Source of the DNA: Trichosphaerium sp. ATCC 40318
Taxonomy: Eukaryota > Discosea > Flabellinia > Trichosidae
DNA length: 64,000 nt
Reading direction: 5' to 3'
NCBI GenBank assembly: GCA_038496445.1
Contig: JALMLS010000015.1
Span: 124,001-188,000, forward strand
In this document: piece after piece, positions 35,392 to 48,053 of the stretch
Numbering within the stretch: position 1 is the first letter of the stretch
Layout: each line of letters starts with the position of its first letter
Made by a program: the position numbers and the translations under genes
The notes under the pieces: model-generated
What the model was told of the DNA's origin: nothing
Seen by the model: only the letters and a program-made list of their open reading frames with translations
Databases searched by the model: none

Positions 35392-36966
35392 ATGGCCTCA
35401 AAGAAATCGAAAGTTAGTACGTACAGAAGTAATGTTTAACCACAAACATGAGAATAATTATTATTTTAGAGATATATCGCGCTGGTAAGGCGCCAGATTA
35501 CGCAAAAGATGGGGAAAGCAAGAAAAACCAACGTAGAGACAAAAGTACGTCTAATAGGCTTATAATATACATCAAGTTGTAATACTAGTATAGAACGCAG
35601 CTCGCGTAAACAGAGACACAGTGAAGAGCCAAAGTACGTAATTAATAATATTTACTAGCAAAACGCACTCGCACGCCTGCATAGTGCTATTATACCAACT
35701 AAATACGCCATAAATGTCAAAACTAAAATGTTTGCAGGATAGATAAGCGCTTGGCTCGCCTACAAAGAGCCCAGGCCAATGAAGATGGTGGGGGCGGTAG
35801 ATCTAGGCGACATGTGGAGGCCGAAGTAATTGTTGAAGAAGATCTCAACGAGGAGCAGCCAAAACCACAACAAACAGAAGACTTAATACAAGAAAACCAA
35901 GCAACAGAAGCGTGGGACGCAGGATCAGACAGAGCAGCCATACGAGCTAGATTGCTTGCTGAAGCCGAAAAAGAAGAGATACCTCAACAGCAAGAAGAAG
36001 GTGTCACCACAACGCTACACGTAGATGATGATGAAGACGAATCTGAAGGCGAAGAATCAAGCTCAGAGTACGTACTAAATGCTCAACTTCAAAGTAACTG
36101 TAAACTTATTAAAAACAAAGGTACACAAGCGATTCAGACGAAGACGACTTTATTTCAGAAAACACATTAATAATGCCAAAGTTTGTGCCTAAAGATAAGC
36201 GTCATACACTTGTTGAACGTGATGAAGAGATAGAGAAGCAGGAGCAATTAAAAGAATTACAAGTACAGCGTGACCAAGAAAAACGCGCAAGAACTCTTAA
36301 TTTTGTACGTTGAAGTAGTTTACTGTTACGTGAATTCTCTCTTACGCTACTACTTAGGTAAAAGATCAACTAGAGATAGAGCATGCTGCTGAAGCAGCTG
36401 CACTTGAAGAGAACGATTTGGATGATATAGATGATGCAGTGGATGATGAAGAAGCTGATCCAGAGAGGGAATACGAGTTATGGAAGATTCGTGAGTTAAA
36501 GCGTATTAAACGTGATAGAGAAGAGAGACTCGCTTGGGAGAGAGAACGCGCAGATATTGAGCGTAGACGTAAGATGACTGATGAAGAAGTAATGAGGGAA
36601 AACAAGAAAGATCCAACTAAAAACAAAAAAGCAACTGAAATGAAGTTCCTTCAAAAATACTACCACAAGGGAGCATTTTTTGGAGATGAGCTTAAGGTTA
36701 TAGAAAAAACACATGATTGGACAGCACCTACTGGTGAGGATAAGAGTCTTGATAGACGTATTCTTCCAAATGTTATGCAAGTCAAAAATTTTGGACGTGC
36801 TAGTAGAAGTAAGTATACTCATCTTACAGATCAAGATACCACATTCAAGGAGGGTGATTCTGCTTGGAATCAACGTAGCGAGTTTAGTAATAGCTATGCT
36901 TCTAAAATGGGTGGTATGAAGAAAAATTTCGATAGACCATCGAAGCGCCCTAGGTATCGTCGTTGA
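35392..36966 (+). CDS. MFAP1: MFAP1 homologue, spliceosomal protein
   Basis: Six exons (35392-35416, 35470-35544, 35594-35633, 35738-36067, 36130-36304, 36358-36966) give 417 aa. The N-terminal IYRAGKAPDYAK, the acidic central region with EDESEGEESSSE, the KFVPKDKRHTLVERDEE segment and the highly conserved C-terminus (FLQKYYHKGAFF, NVMQVKNFGRASRSKYTHL, DQDTTF) identify MFAP1. This is a B-complex spliceosome component needed for pre-mRNA splicing, located in the nucleus. It is followed only 129 bp later by RPN11 on the same strand. The fourth intron ends in ACAAG. Confidence 0.95.
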
Positions 36967-37095
36967 ATGTAATGTAAATAAAAGAAAAAACAAAATAGTG
37001 TTGTTTGCTTTTGAGTAAAAATTGGGTGTGCTAAGTCTTGATTTTTGACGTTACTTAAAGCCGCGACAAAAGTTTAATCACCTCAATTTAATCCG

Positions 37096-38419
<1,324 letters not shown>

Positions 38420-38746
38420 GTGATTTAAATAATAAATTCAAATCAAAAAAATACACTTGTTCAGTCTTCCCAATATACCACTTTGCGGATATGTTCACAA
38501 CCGCGTTGGTATGGTTGCATCTACATTTACAAGTGGAAATGAAGTTTAGATGGTGCCAGCCATGTGCTTGCCACTTGCTGCTTCATCCGACTAAGAATGA
38601 TGTGATAAAGTACAAAAGCATAGGTTGTATCGTTGTAAAAATGAGTGCGTTGGCAATGTCAAAAAATGACAACCAAAAGACTTTTCAATGAAAAATAAAC
38701 GTCAGTTACCAACTGAATATCTTAGCTGAGAACCTGTCTCGTCATC
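38420..38746. other. Intergenic stretch, nothing recognised
   Basis: About 330 bp between RPN11 and the VWA gene on the same strand. It presumably holds the RPN11 3' UTR and the next promoter. Confidence 0.45.
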
Positions 38747-40852
38747 ATGGGTAATGCACAGGGCACTGGAGCTAAGGGGACAACTGGATTTGTTGTACAG
38801 GTTGACAAAGGAGTACTACCTCCACCTTCAAGTTAAACATGGTTTAATTTTAATGTTACTAACCTCTGTCTAGGTATTACATATGAGGGGATGTTCTACA
38901 ATCATTACTTCGACATTGGCCCATCAGAGAAGGAGAAACACTTTAATCCACGCTTTTTCAAAAGCCAGTCACGGAATCCGATATCTGGTACCTAGTTAAT
39001 GACGTTTGGCGCGCTATTTCGCTTTTCAAATAAAAACATGATAAAGATCGTCAAGTGGCATACTAAGGACATATCTAGGTGAAATAGAGCGCCACATATG
39101 CGTAGGACTTAGTGGTAAACTAGATGGACAAGGATTGTACGAATTGAACGAACGTTGGCCTATAAATGTCGTTATCGCTTTGGATGTTTCAAATTCAATG
39201 AACAGCCTCATGTGTGCTAACGGAACGAAGACAGCTGTAAGTTTAAACATAATTATTCTGAAAAAAAAGAGAAAAAGTTTAGAGGTTGTTGGTTCTGATG
39301 TACTTAGATTGCTGTAGCCAAAGACAGTCTTGTTGGATTATTACCCAATTTGAAAGACAACGATAAGCTTGGTATCATCCTATTTGATAGATCAACAGAA
39401 GTATTACTACCTTTGACAACATGGTCAGATGTTAACACCGAAATGTTGAAGTTTAAGATATCAAAAATTACAACAAGATATGGAACTAACTTACAAAGAG
39501 GTGCTCTATTTCTTGTAATTATTCACTTACTTGGCATGTGTGCCTCCTGTAAATGTCTATTGTAGGATTTGCTGCAAGTAAAAAGATGCTTGAGGATGCA
39601 CTTACAACCGAGAAAAGGGAACAACGTATTATTTTCTTCACAGATATGAAAATCACAAGGGTATTTTTTTATTGGTTACACTACTTTTCTTTGTGGTTTA
39701 CGATGAACTTAGGGCCGTTTCGCTTATAGATTACAGTCTCATTTTATATCTGCTGCTAAGAAGGATGTATATACTACGTTTGTTGGTATAGGAGATGATT
39801 TTGATACAGGTGCTGTTGAGATTATATCAAAAACACGTGGAAGTAATTATTTCACTGTTCGTACACCTAAGGAATTCAATGCTTTGTTACAAACGGAGTT
39901 TGACTATATTACAACATGTAATTGCCATGATATCGAGATAGGTTTTGAAAGTAAAAAGGTGTGGGCACGTCGAATATATGGATCTCCTGGTACACTAAAA
40001 GAAAATTATCCGACTAACTTGTACGATTGTGTTGACATTATCAAGGCTTTGAGAAACCTCAATCAGGGATTTTATGTAAAATGGCTAGTTCTTGTCCCTC
40101 TAGAAGTGACGATTTAGGGAGAATGAGGGGTTCTGTTGTACTTGTTGAGATAAGAAACCACGGACAAGACTTAGATGAGACACTTTGTTTTAAGTACGTG
40201 ATCTCTACTAGCAGTCATTTGTACGTAATCACTTTACCTCTAGCACATCGTATACCACAAGAACCGGTGACCATGTACAGATAGATTCGAATATATCATT
40301 TACATCTACCAATAGCGTACGCTCTGATTTTTACGCACATTCCTCTATTTTTTTTTGCCTTGCTCAGCAACTCGCTTGCATAATGATTGAGGACATCACT
40401 TTTACTTCATTATTTTTTTAATGGTTTATCTAGGAAGAGGAATATTTTGAGAATAATTGTATACGAAAGACAGTGCTCTTAGCACGATATGTTAATCTTA
40501 TCAAGAGTTTCTTGCAAAGACCAAGGTTTCCAAGTACAAAACCTTTTTTTCATTGTTTCTCAACAAAAAATTCACCACTCACTATCAGAGTGGGATGGAC
40601 CTCTCACATGATATCATTAACCTCATCTTTTAATGCAACACTCATAGGAGATTGGCTTACTACGTTTGACACCTTTAAAAAGTACATGGAAAAAGAGGTA
40701 AAGTTCTTCAGATCAACAACTATATTTTTCTTTGTAACTTAGCTATATAGATGGAAATACTATCAAGTGATGATGAAGAAGCACTGACAAAAGAACTCGA
40801 ACTGTTCGAGACAATACACCAGATTATCAAAGAAAAGCAAAGAAAAAGATAA
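38747..40852 (+). CDS. VWA-domain protein, possibly N-myristoylated
   Basis: Exons 38747-38831, 38874-38987, 39079-39236, 39308-39500, 39566-39660, 39737-39989, 40067-40193, 40244-40316, 40434-40697 and 40751-40852 give 487 aa. It starts MGNAQGTGAKG, a possible myristoylation site. After ITYEGMFYNHYF comes a VWA domain with the MIDAS motif LDVSNSMNS, RYGTNLQRG, IIFFTD and FVGIGDDFDTG. This is followed by the IYGSPG...KMASSCPSRSDD and RGSVVLVEI strands found after VWA domains in related protist and plant proteins, and a Glu-rich C-terminus. A membrane-associated, metal-dependent protein-binding role is inferred. The ninth exon may contain one more intron. Confidence 0.82.
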
Positions 40853-42178
40853 AAGTTGATTTTGTTTAACTGTTGTACAATGAGCAAAGAACCAACATGC
40901 CCAATTGGTTCTTGGCACCTCACAATCTGAAAAATAGTTTACATACTTCTCTAGTCACTAGCCAGCGATTACCTGTATTTTAGTCCCACCACACTGATTT
41001 GAATGCTATAATAACTTGGTATTGCAACGAGATATAAATGGTTGCTACCCTGTCGAACGTAGAATTGCATCATAACGAACTTTGTTTCAAAACAAAGTCT
41101 TTAGGATTAAATAAAAAAGCACTATTTAAAAAGAAACTCTCGCTTGTAAGAGGCAGTTTGTTCATATTACGTTTTAAACTGATTGTGACACTATGTAGAA
41201 TGACGGAACTAGCACACCTTTTTCAAACTTCAGTTTAAAGGCACTTGTTAAATGAAGAAGAAAAGGCTGAATTCGTTTTTGTCCCACCACTACTGAATTC
41301 GTATTGTTACAAATTCTTGATTCACATAAGTACGAAAAGACTTGTGTTTGATTTCATAACAGAGCCACGTGACAGTTGTTTTAGATTTGAAAGTTTTTTT
41401 GCTTGCCGGAACAACATTTGCCCCAAATGCTTTTATCTTATCGTTCCACTCTGTTCCCGGTATTTTGACTTTCATACAACCACAACATGCTATCTAACTA
41501 ACAAGATTCAATTTTTGGAATCTGTATCATTCACCAAAATTATAAAAATAAAAAACGAATTCGCGAAAACTTTAAAACTACGCGCTCTAGTTACAGAAAA
41601 TATCACGTGGTTTTCAATATTTGTCACGTTTTAGTATACTAACCATGCTAAGGCTCTTGTAGCCATGGTTTAATTCGTTATCTATACACTATACTATTCC
41701 ATTTCCCAGCGTTTGACCAAACTCACATTCTCGAAAAACTTTTTAGTTCTGCGTTCCACGTTCCACATGGGTTTCACGCGTTCAAACCCGACTTGACATA
41801 TAAAGCCTTTATAGGAGCATTCCATAGCGTAGTGTAAGGGTCCGTCTCACTCCGGTACCGCGTGTACCGTATACACTTTTGGACTAGTAGTATATAGACA
41901 CGACACTAGTGTTAGCATCAAAATACAGAACTTCAAGTTGATCGGAGCGTCAATTACTAAAACGACCTAATCTTTTTAGTGTTCCCAACTTGGTTTTCGC
42001 ACCTTTCGTTTACACTCATATCAACCTTACTATTAAAGAGCTATTAATTAATGAACATTTATTTGTTAGGCGAACCAACAATTAGGGTTTACTTTGCTGT
42101 GATTCAGCCAGATTTGGGTGTCACATTTAATACACTTCACAACTAGTCCATTTTTCCAACAACCAAACATCATACACC
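40853..42178. other. Long intergenic region
   Basis: About 1.3 kb. Open frames near 41038-41634 on both strands overlap each other, have no supported splice partners and match nothing known to me. CACGTG occurs at about 41367 and 41602. Confidence 0.45.
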
Positions 42179-43122
42179 ATGAGTCCTCTTACTCTTCTCG
42201 CTTTTCTTTCTCTCCTATCCGTATCCCTTTCAAGTCTAACTGTACACGTGCGTAATTTTTTCAACAATGTCGAAGCGATAGCTCGTACCTACAACATTCT
42301 GGGGCCCATTAGAGTCGCTTGCTGGCTCTAATGCACCTTTCAGATACTGAGCCTTGACAATAACTCAATAAGACTAACAATACGCATTCAGGTTAAGATA
42401 ATCAGTGGTAGCAACATAAAACGGAACGACCCTTTTAATGGCCAAAGTGATCCCAAAGTTGTTATGTACACCGAATTCAAAACATTATGTGGTACGGTCT
42501 CACGCTACCAAGCGAGTCTATACTCTTAGTTTTAAATGTCAAAATGTAGAAACAAAAAAAGTGGATAACACTCAAACACCTGTTTGGAATCATGACTGCA
42601 CACCAAAAACAATAAAATCAGGTTAGTCTCAGTTACCATAATCCTTCAATACTTAATTTTCTTTCATAGGAGACAAACTTTTCTTCGCTCTAGAAGATGT
42701 AGACGCAGTTGTTAATGATGAGCTGGGCATATCATCTATCACCCTACCAAAAGGTACAGTCTAGTAGTACCATGTTACATATCGAAACATTCCTCACTGT
42801 TTCTTTAGATACTGATGTTGATCCGTCTAAGTGGGGCTCTAAGAGTATATTCCTACCAAAGACTGTTGGGTTTTCAAGTGCCGGATCGATTAAAATAGAG
42901 ATTAAAGTTCTTTCTGATTTGCCACCAACGTCTGTACCACCAACAGTGGGACCTAGTACTATTGCACCAATGGGTTTACAAACCACAACTCCACCACCAT
43001 CACCAGGAATAACTACATCCCCACCAACACGTGGAACTGATAATGGTGTACAATCTTCAGCAAACAACTTTTCATTCATCTTAGTGTTGATGATTGCTTG
43101 TATTGCATCAGTTCTTTGTTAG
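42179..43122 (+). CDS. Secreted C2-domain protein with Pro/Thr linker and hydrophobic tail
   Basis: Five exons (42179-42247, 42392-42460, 42513-42621, 42670-42753, 42809-43122) give 214 aa. The signal peptide is MSPLTLLAFLSLLSVSLSS. A C2-like domain follows: VKIISGSNIKRNDPFNGQSD, RVYTLSFKCQNVETKKV, NTQTPVWNHD and GDKLFFALEDVDAV, with the Asp positions of a calcium-binding C2 domain (SDP and EDVD). A TTPPPSPGITTSPP linker and a hydrophobic terminus ending at the stop suggest a GPI-anchored surface protein. An extracellular C2 domain of this kind is unusual. Confidence 0.75.
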
Positions 43123-43141
43123 TGAATAAAACTTCCCCACT

Positions 43142-43504
43142 TCAACAAATATTGTTCCTATCATTCAAACCAAGTGCATTAACTTCTACCAATATGCTAC
43201 AACTAGAAATATCACCTCGCCCTCCGCTTTCAAACTTTGAATAATCACTGACTTTATTTGCTAGTACTACAATTCGTGAGAATGATTCGGTATTCTTTGC
43301 ACGTCTGTAACTGTTTACCACACTTTGGGCAAGGTGTGGAGGTTTCCTTAGAAAGTAGATGTATAAACGATGACGAGAAGCAAAATTACTTGAAGCACTT
43401 TTCTTCATCAGCGGCCATCTAGAGCAAGCAAAAACTCTACATCTTAAAAGTACAAAATCATTTGCTGGTTTATACCTGGTAATCCTTTTATCAAAATTAC
43501 ACAT
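43142..43504 (-). CDS. Possible exon of an unresolved hypothetical gene
   Basis: An uninterrupted minus-strand frame includes KRITRYKPANDFVLLRCRVF and ESFSRIVVLANKVSDYSKFE. Open segments further upstream (to about 43.84 kb, including STKTIYFGTLLCMLRG and MYSPVGTRPEYLVQ) might belong to the same gene, but I could not find a set of introns that keeps phase. No family is recognised, and the overlap with a run of weak splice-like sites makes this uncertain. Confidence 0.25.
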   Translation of the reverse strand: MCNFDKRITRYKPANDFVLLRCRVFACSRWPLMKKSASSNFASRHRLYIYFLRKPPHLAQSVVNSYRRAKNTESFSRIVVLANKVSDYSKFESGGRGDISSCSILVEVNALGLNDRNNIC

Positions 43505-44136
43505 CTATCGATATACCTTGTACTAGATATTCGGGCCTAGTTCCAACAGGTGAATACATCTTCTTGTTGTACATTTGAAATTGAGATTGTAAATATCATA
43601 ATATTATCCTTACCAAACAGAGTCGGTACCTCGCAACATACATAACAGGGTACCAAAGTAAATAGTTTTTGTTGAGGCTTCTTTCATTGATCCTAGCATA
43701 GACTCAAATACTGGCTTGCATAATGAGTATGAGGCTATGAGCGTATATCTTCAATTACAAGTGCTACCATACCGTCTGGATGATCAAAATAGCTGGGAAG
43801 GCTGTTATTATCACAAAACGATTCATTGCTTCCTTTGTATTTATTTAAGGGCTAAATTAGTTATTCTATGAAAAGTCTCTCAGAGATGAATACAAAACAA
43901 CACCTCAAAAAAAGTTTGGAAGTAATAATTTGCGACTATCGAGTGACACTATAATAGTAAACTACTCACTGTTTTTTTACAATGAGGTTCCGTAAATAGC
44001 AACTGCTCATACTAACGTTATGCTATCGACCAAAACCGCTTGCTGTTTTGATATCAGTTATACTTGGAGCAACAAAAACCAGTTTCATACTATATTTAGT
44101 GTTGATAGGTTTTTTGACATAAACCTTTAATTGACC

Positions 44137-44344
44137 CGGCTAAACCAAGTCCCGTAGCACGTGCGAAATTATTTCGCTGTTATGAATTAAGATCATTTTA
44201 ACGTATTGTTCTGATATCGGTCGCCTGCACGCGAAAGGAATAAAAAGAGCAGTTCTCGGTGAATGATATTTTCCGTTGGGCGGCTTTCATTGAAATCGGC
44301 TAAATCAAGTCCCGTAGGACGTGTGAAATTGTGTCACTGCTACA
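44137..44344. repeat. Imperfect 48-nt direct repeat in non-coding DNA
   Basis: CGGCTAAAYCAAGTCCCGTAG followed by SACGTGYGAAATTRT and a TCRCTGYTA end occurs at about 44137-44184 and 44297-44344, a 160-nt period, with about six substitutions. It lies upstream of the GST-like gene. The intervening DNA differs. It may be a regulatory element, a small RNA or the remains of a mobile repeat. Confidence 0.7.
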
Positions 44345-44632
44345 AATAGATTGTTTGCGTGTAAACTATAACCCTTTACATAAAACACTACTGACTCCAT
44401 CAGTGCCACATCTAAAAGAAAATGAACAACAGTTTTTCAAGAAAGTTGACAAAGGTGTCATTTTTTGTCGTCACACGTGTCCAAACCTACTTCTATGGTA
44501 AAAAGGCATCGTACATCAAACTCGGTTTTAGATTCAGTGCATAGCTATCCGCTGGTTTTTCCGCCGTTTTGTGCACTGATCGATCAAGTCAAAAACAACT
44601 TAACGTTTTTGAACCATACTTCCAAAATCACA

Positions 44633-45668
44633 ATGTCCAAACCAACGCTTTATTTTGCAAAAATATCTAACCACGCACTTCTCCCTTGTTGGGTACGTTA
44701 TTTCTAATGCTCTACAATCTTAGTTTTTGTCAAATCTCGTAACAATATTTTGTTTTAGGTCCTCAATGCTGCAGGAGTAGACTTTGATATTTCGCTCGTA
44801 AATCTTGCCAAAGGAGAACACAAAGTACAAAACACGTGGCTAAAAAAAAAACTTGACTTTAGCTTTTTCTCAAACTCCTTCCTAACTCTTTCTCTTCTAG
44901 AAACCTGAGTTCTTGGCTGTAAACCCTTCTGGTCAAGTTCCTGCTTTTAAAGATGGAGACGTCATAGTGTACGAAAGTTCTTGTACGTCTTTTGTTCCAA
45001 ACAAATGATAACAAGTTGATGTTCTTTTTAGGTATTTGTCGCTACGTTGGTCTTAAGTACAAGAGTAGTGTATACCCCATTCATGACATCAAAGTACGTT
45101 CACAAATGAAACCACTAGATCAATTAAAAAGTCATATTCTAATAATTTGTGTTAGTCTTTCGTTGGTGTTGATATAGCGTATGAACATGTTAGACAAAAA
45201 GTGTGGGACCATCACTCTGGTATTCTCTTCAACGTCTTTATCAAGCCACTTCTCGGCATGAGCCCTGATAATGATCGTGTAAAGGTATCAAGTTTATTCT
45301 TTATGGAAACGCAAAGGCACTAACTGCTTATTTAAGGAAGCGGCTGAAAAATATGGAAAGTCTCTTGAACACATTGAAAAGACCTTCTTCAAGACTTCCC
45401 CAAACTTTATTGTTGGTGATAGCTTTACTGCTGCCGATGCTGCGCTTGGTACCACGCTTTATTTAGTAAGTAGGGTAGGTGGAAAGTCAGCTGAAGTCAT
45501 TCCAGAGAAGGTACAGGAATTTACAATATTGTTGCGGTGCTTGTTTTAACTTTGTTGTTGTAGTTCAAGGCATATTTGTCTAATCTCAAAACTTTGGAGC
45601 ATACGAAAAAGACCTTTGCGCATTTTGAAGAAGCTTACGCTGCTATTTTAGCAACAAAGAAAGAGTAG
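44633..45668 (+). CDS. Glutathione S-transferase-like protein
   Basis: Seven exons (44633-44692, 44759-44824, 44901-44982, 45032-45093, 45156-45284, 45337-45510, 45564-45668) give 225 aa, the usual GST length. The thioredoxin-like N-terminal domain has LYFAKISNHALLPCW, FLAVNPSGQVPAFKDGDVIV and YESSCICRYVG, i.e. the NPxGxVPxF cis-Pro motif and the E-S glutathione-binding pair. The helical C-terminal domain contains FIVGDSFTAADAALGTTL, the conserved N-capping Asp motif. It conjugates glutathione to electrophiles in the cytosol. The exact class cannot be fixed. One intron ends in TTTAAG. Confidence 0.9.
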
Positions 45669-45842
45669 AAACAAAAATCCTCCTGAAACTCAATAAATCA
45701 ACATCAAATTGCACTTACTTTATTTGCTTCTTTTTTTTTTGCAGTTGTATTGACTGCCTACCTTTTTTAATTGTAGTCACCGTGTTGTCGTCTACAATCA
45801 CTATATACTATAGGAGAGGGAAATGAATTAATTTTATTTACA

Positions 45843-47265
45843 CTACAATTCATCATATTCATTATGTGGGTCAAAAAAGTTAGCGTCCAAAAGAGCTTCA
45901 GTACAGTCTATAATAGTATGCTAAGCAAGAAAATAAATCAAAAAAAGTACATACCTTTAGGCACAACAGTCCATAATTTCGCCATTCTACCTTTCTGACG
46001 TCTCAACAATGCATCATAAATCTTCTCCTTATCTATTTTGAAAAAAAAGTAAGAAAATAAACAGAAAACAAAAAAACCAAAAAATCCAGATGAATGGTAA
46101 CTTACCATCATTTAATAATATTTCTGTATCCTCGTTTAATGTTAATACTGACCATACGTGACATTCACAATCTTCTAAAAGCTCACTAGTATCTGTTTTG
46201 ATCAAGTTAGCAAAAACGCTAATACACTTGACAACGTACTCCAAACGTAAGTCCCATAGTATGCTTGATATGATGAATCCTCATTAGACGCCACAGCTCT
46301 ATTTTTCCATCAAAAGCTATTCCTCAACTGGTGAAGAAGGCGAATAAAAGAGTTTTCTTTACTCGTTTTTTTTTTCATTCTTGAGAAAAAGTAGGCTATT
46401 TAAAGACGTACGCATAATCTTTACTGGATAGAGTGGTACAAAACACATTTTTTAATAGCGCTGGAGATTTTGGATCAACCTTGGGATCATTATGAACGAG
46501 ATTTAAGGCGCCTAGTAAACAGTTAAAAAAATCCAATATCATCTTATAAAAGTCATTACCAAACATGCTACCACCTGTACGTAATCCTACTTTTAAACCT
46601 ATAGTGTATTCTTAGTATACAATTTTAATAAAGTGGAGGTACCTGTTTTATCTGGAATGAGTGTTGAAAGTGATACAGTTGATTCTTCTGCATCATTCAA
46701 TAAAATTCCTTCAACATTATCTTCATTGACCTCTCTGAGAAGTATGACCTTACGCTTGACTAAATGTAAGTATTGACAAGTATTAATTATTCTATCATAC
46801 TCCATCTTCTGATAACAATGGATTACCGAGCAATATTTGTCCAACACTAAGCGCTGAGAGGAAAAAACAATTAACAACTTGATTCACTCAAAAAAAACCT
46901 TCATACTTGCAGTGGTTGGAGGTTCAATGTCCTTTTCGGACATATACTTTCTAGCTGTGCCCCAACACTCATCAGCCTGTAATATTTCAGCAATGAGCTC
47001 AAAGCACACAGCCAATTCCTGCACGTACATAGTTGAGGTAAATAGATTTATGTTTCTTTAGATAACGCATAAAAGTAAATCCCATGTCCAAGGTCTTGTC
47101 AAAAGCTTTGCCCTTCTAACAAGTCAAAGTTAGAAGTACGGTTATTAGGCTATAAACCAAGTTGTGTTCGGATTTGGAGGAAGGTTGTGGAGACGCGGAA
47201 TTCGCTTATTACCTCGATGGGTCTTCTAAATTTTGCTCTGGTGGCTCGTAAGGCACTACCTTCAT
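45843..47265 (-). CDS. Unrecognised helical protein, nine exons
   Basis: Exons 47213-47265, 47067-47112, 46907-47018, 46643-46846, 46412-46574, 46228-46298, 46106-46192, 45955-46032 and 45843-45907 keep phase and give 292 aa. Features include PEQNLEDPSRAKLLTRPWTW near the start, a Cys-containing helical segment CFELIAEILQADECW, FYKMILDFFNCLLGALNLVH, and an acidic end, FFDPHNEYDEL. No signal or TM segment is evident. The sixth intron is only 35-36 nt, with a GCTAAC branch-like motif. It could be a nuclear or regulatory protein, but no family is recognised. Two exon choices rest on phase alone. Confidence 0.6.
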
Positions 47266-48053
47266 CTAGTATTGATTCTCCTTTGTTTAGAATGCTTGTA
47301 TCTTCCATTAACGCTGGTAATAGACAAACCTGTTATTTGGCGACGTTTAGCTTATGAATGGGTTTAAAGTAGCATATAGACGCGTGTGGGCACCTTTAAA
47401 AAAGGATTGTTGTCGTATTCTACAATAAATTGTTAAGCTATCGCTTTTTACGCTCCAAACGCATTACAAGCGCATACCCTTGGCAATTTTGACACATTCT
47501 TTGTACAATGATCGTACAACAACAGAACTCATTCCTTTGTCAACTAAGCGCAACACCGAGTAGCTATATGAATAAACGTGTGTAATGTAAGGCCATGAAG
47601 CAATAAATGAGTTCAGTTTGACAGTATTGACCATCACGTTAGTCTGCTTTTTTTTTTTTTTGGAATTGGCGCTCACGTTTACTCTCCATTTCGCTTAGAA
47701 CAACCAAATGTACCACATGCAATCATTCGCAAGCATTTGAATCACGTTTACATGATAACAACAAAAAATGCGTACAAATTATTGTCAGTGCGTATGTCTC
47801 AACCAAGTCAGTGATGACGCGAGTGCATACACCAAGTTAAGTTTTCCGGGGAAAGTTACAGTGCGTTGACAAAAAATTGCTCGCTGTTTTGATCTTTTAT
47901 TCAGTAGTAGCACGCACATACTTTAAACACTTGATCGGATAATTTCGGACGTTAAAATTGTTCCTATTAAGGCAGCCAGTTAAGTGACGTCCATTTTGTT
48001 AAAGCAGTGCGGACAAAGTTGCGGATACAAACTAACACCAAATTCACCTAAAA
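47266..48053. promoter_or_regulatory. Divergent intergenic region
   Basis: About 790 bp between the helical protein gene (minus) and the Zn2Cys6 gene (plus). An open frame at 47464-47676 (minus) has no supported context. Both promoters lie here. Confidence 0.45.

Noticed and set aside
39990-40066. Apparent frameshift in the VWA gene
   Set aside because: A 77-nt GTACAC...CAG intron with a GACTAAC branch-like motif explains the frame change and restores the expected IYGSPG...SSCPS segment, so there is no mutation.
47464-47676. Minus-strand 70-codon frame upstream of the helical protein gene
   Set aside because: It has no splice connection in phase with the downstream exons and ends in a low-complexity Lys/Thr stretch.
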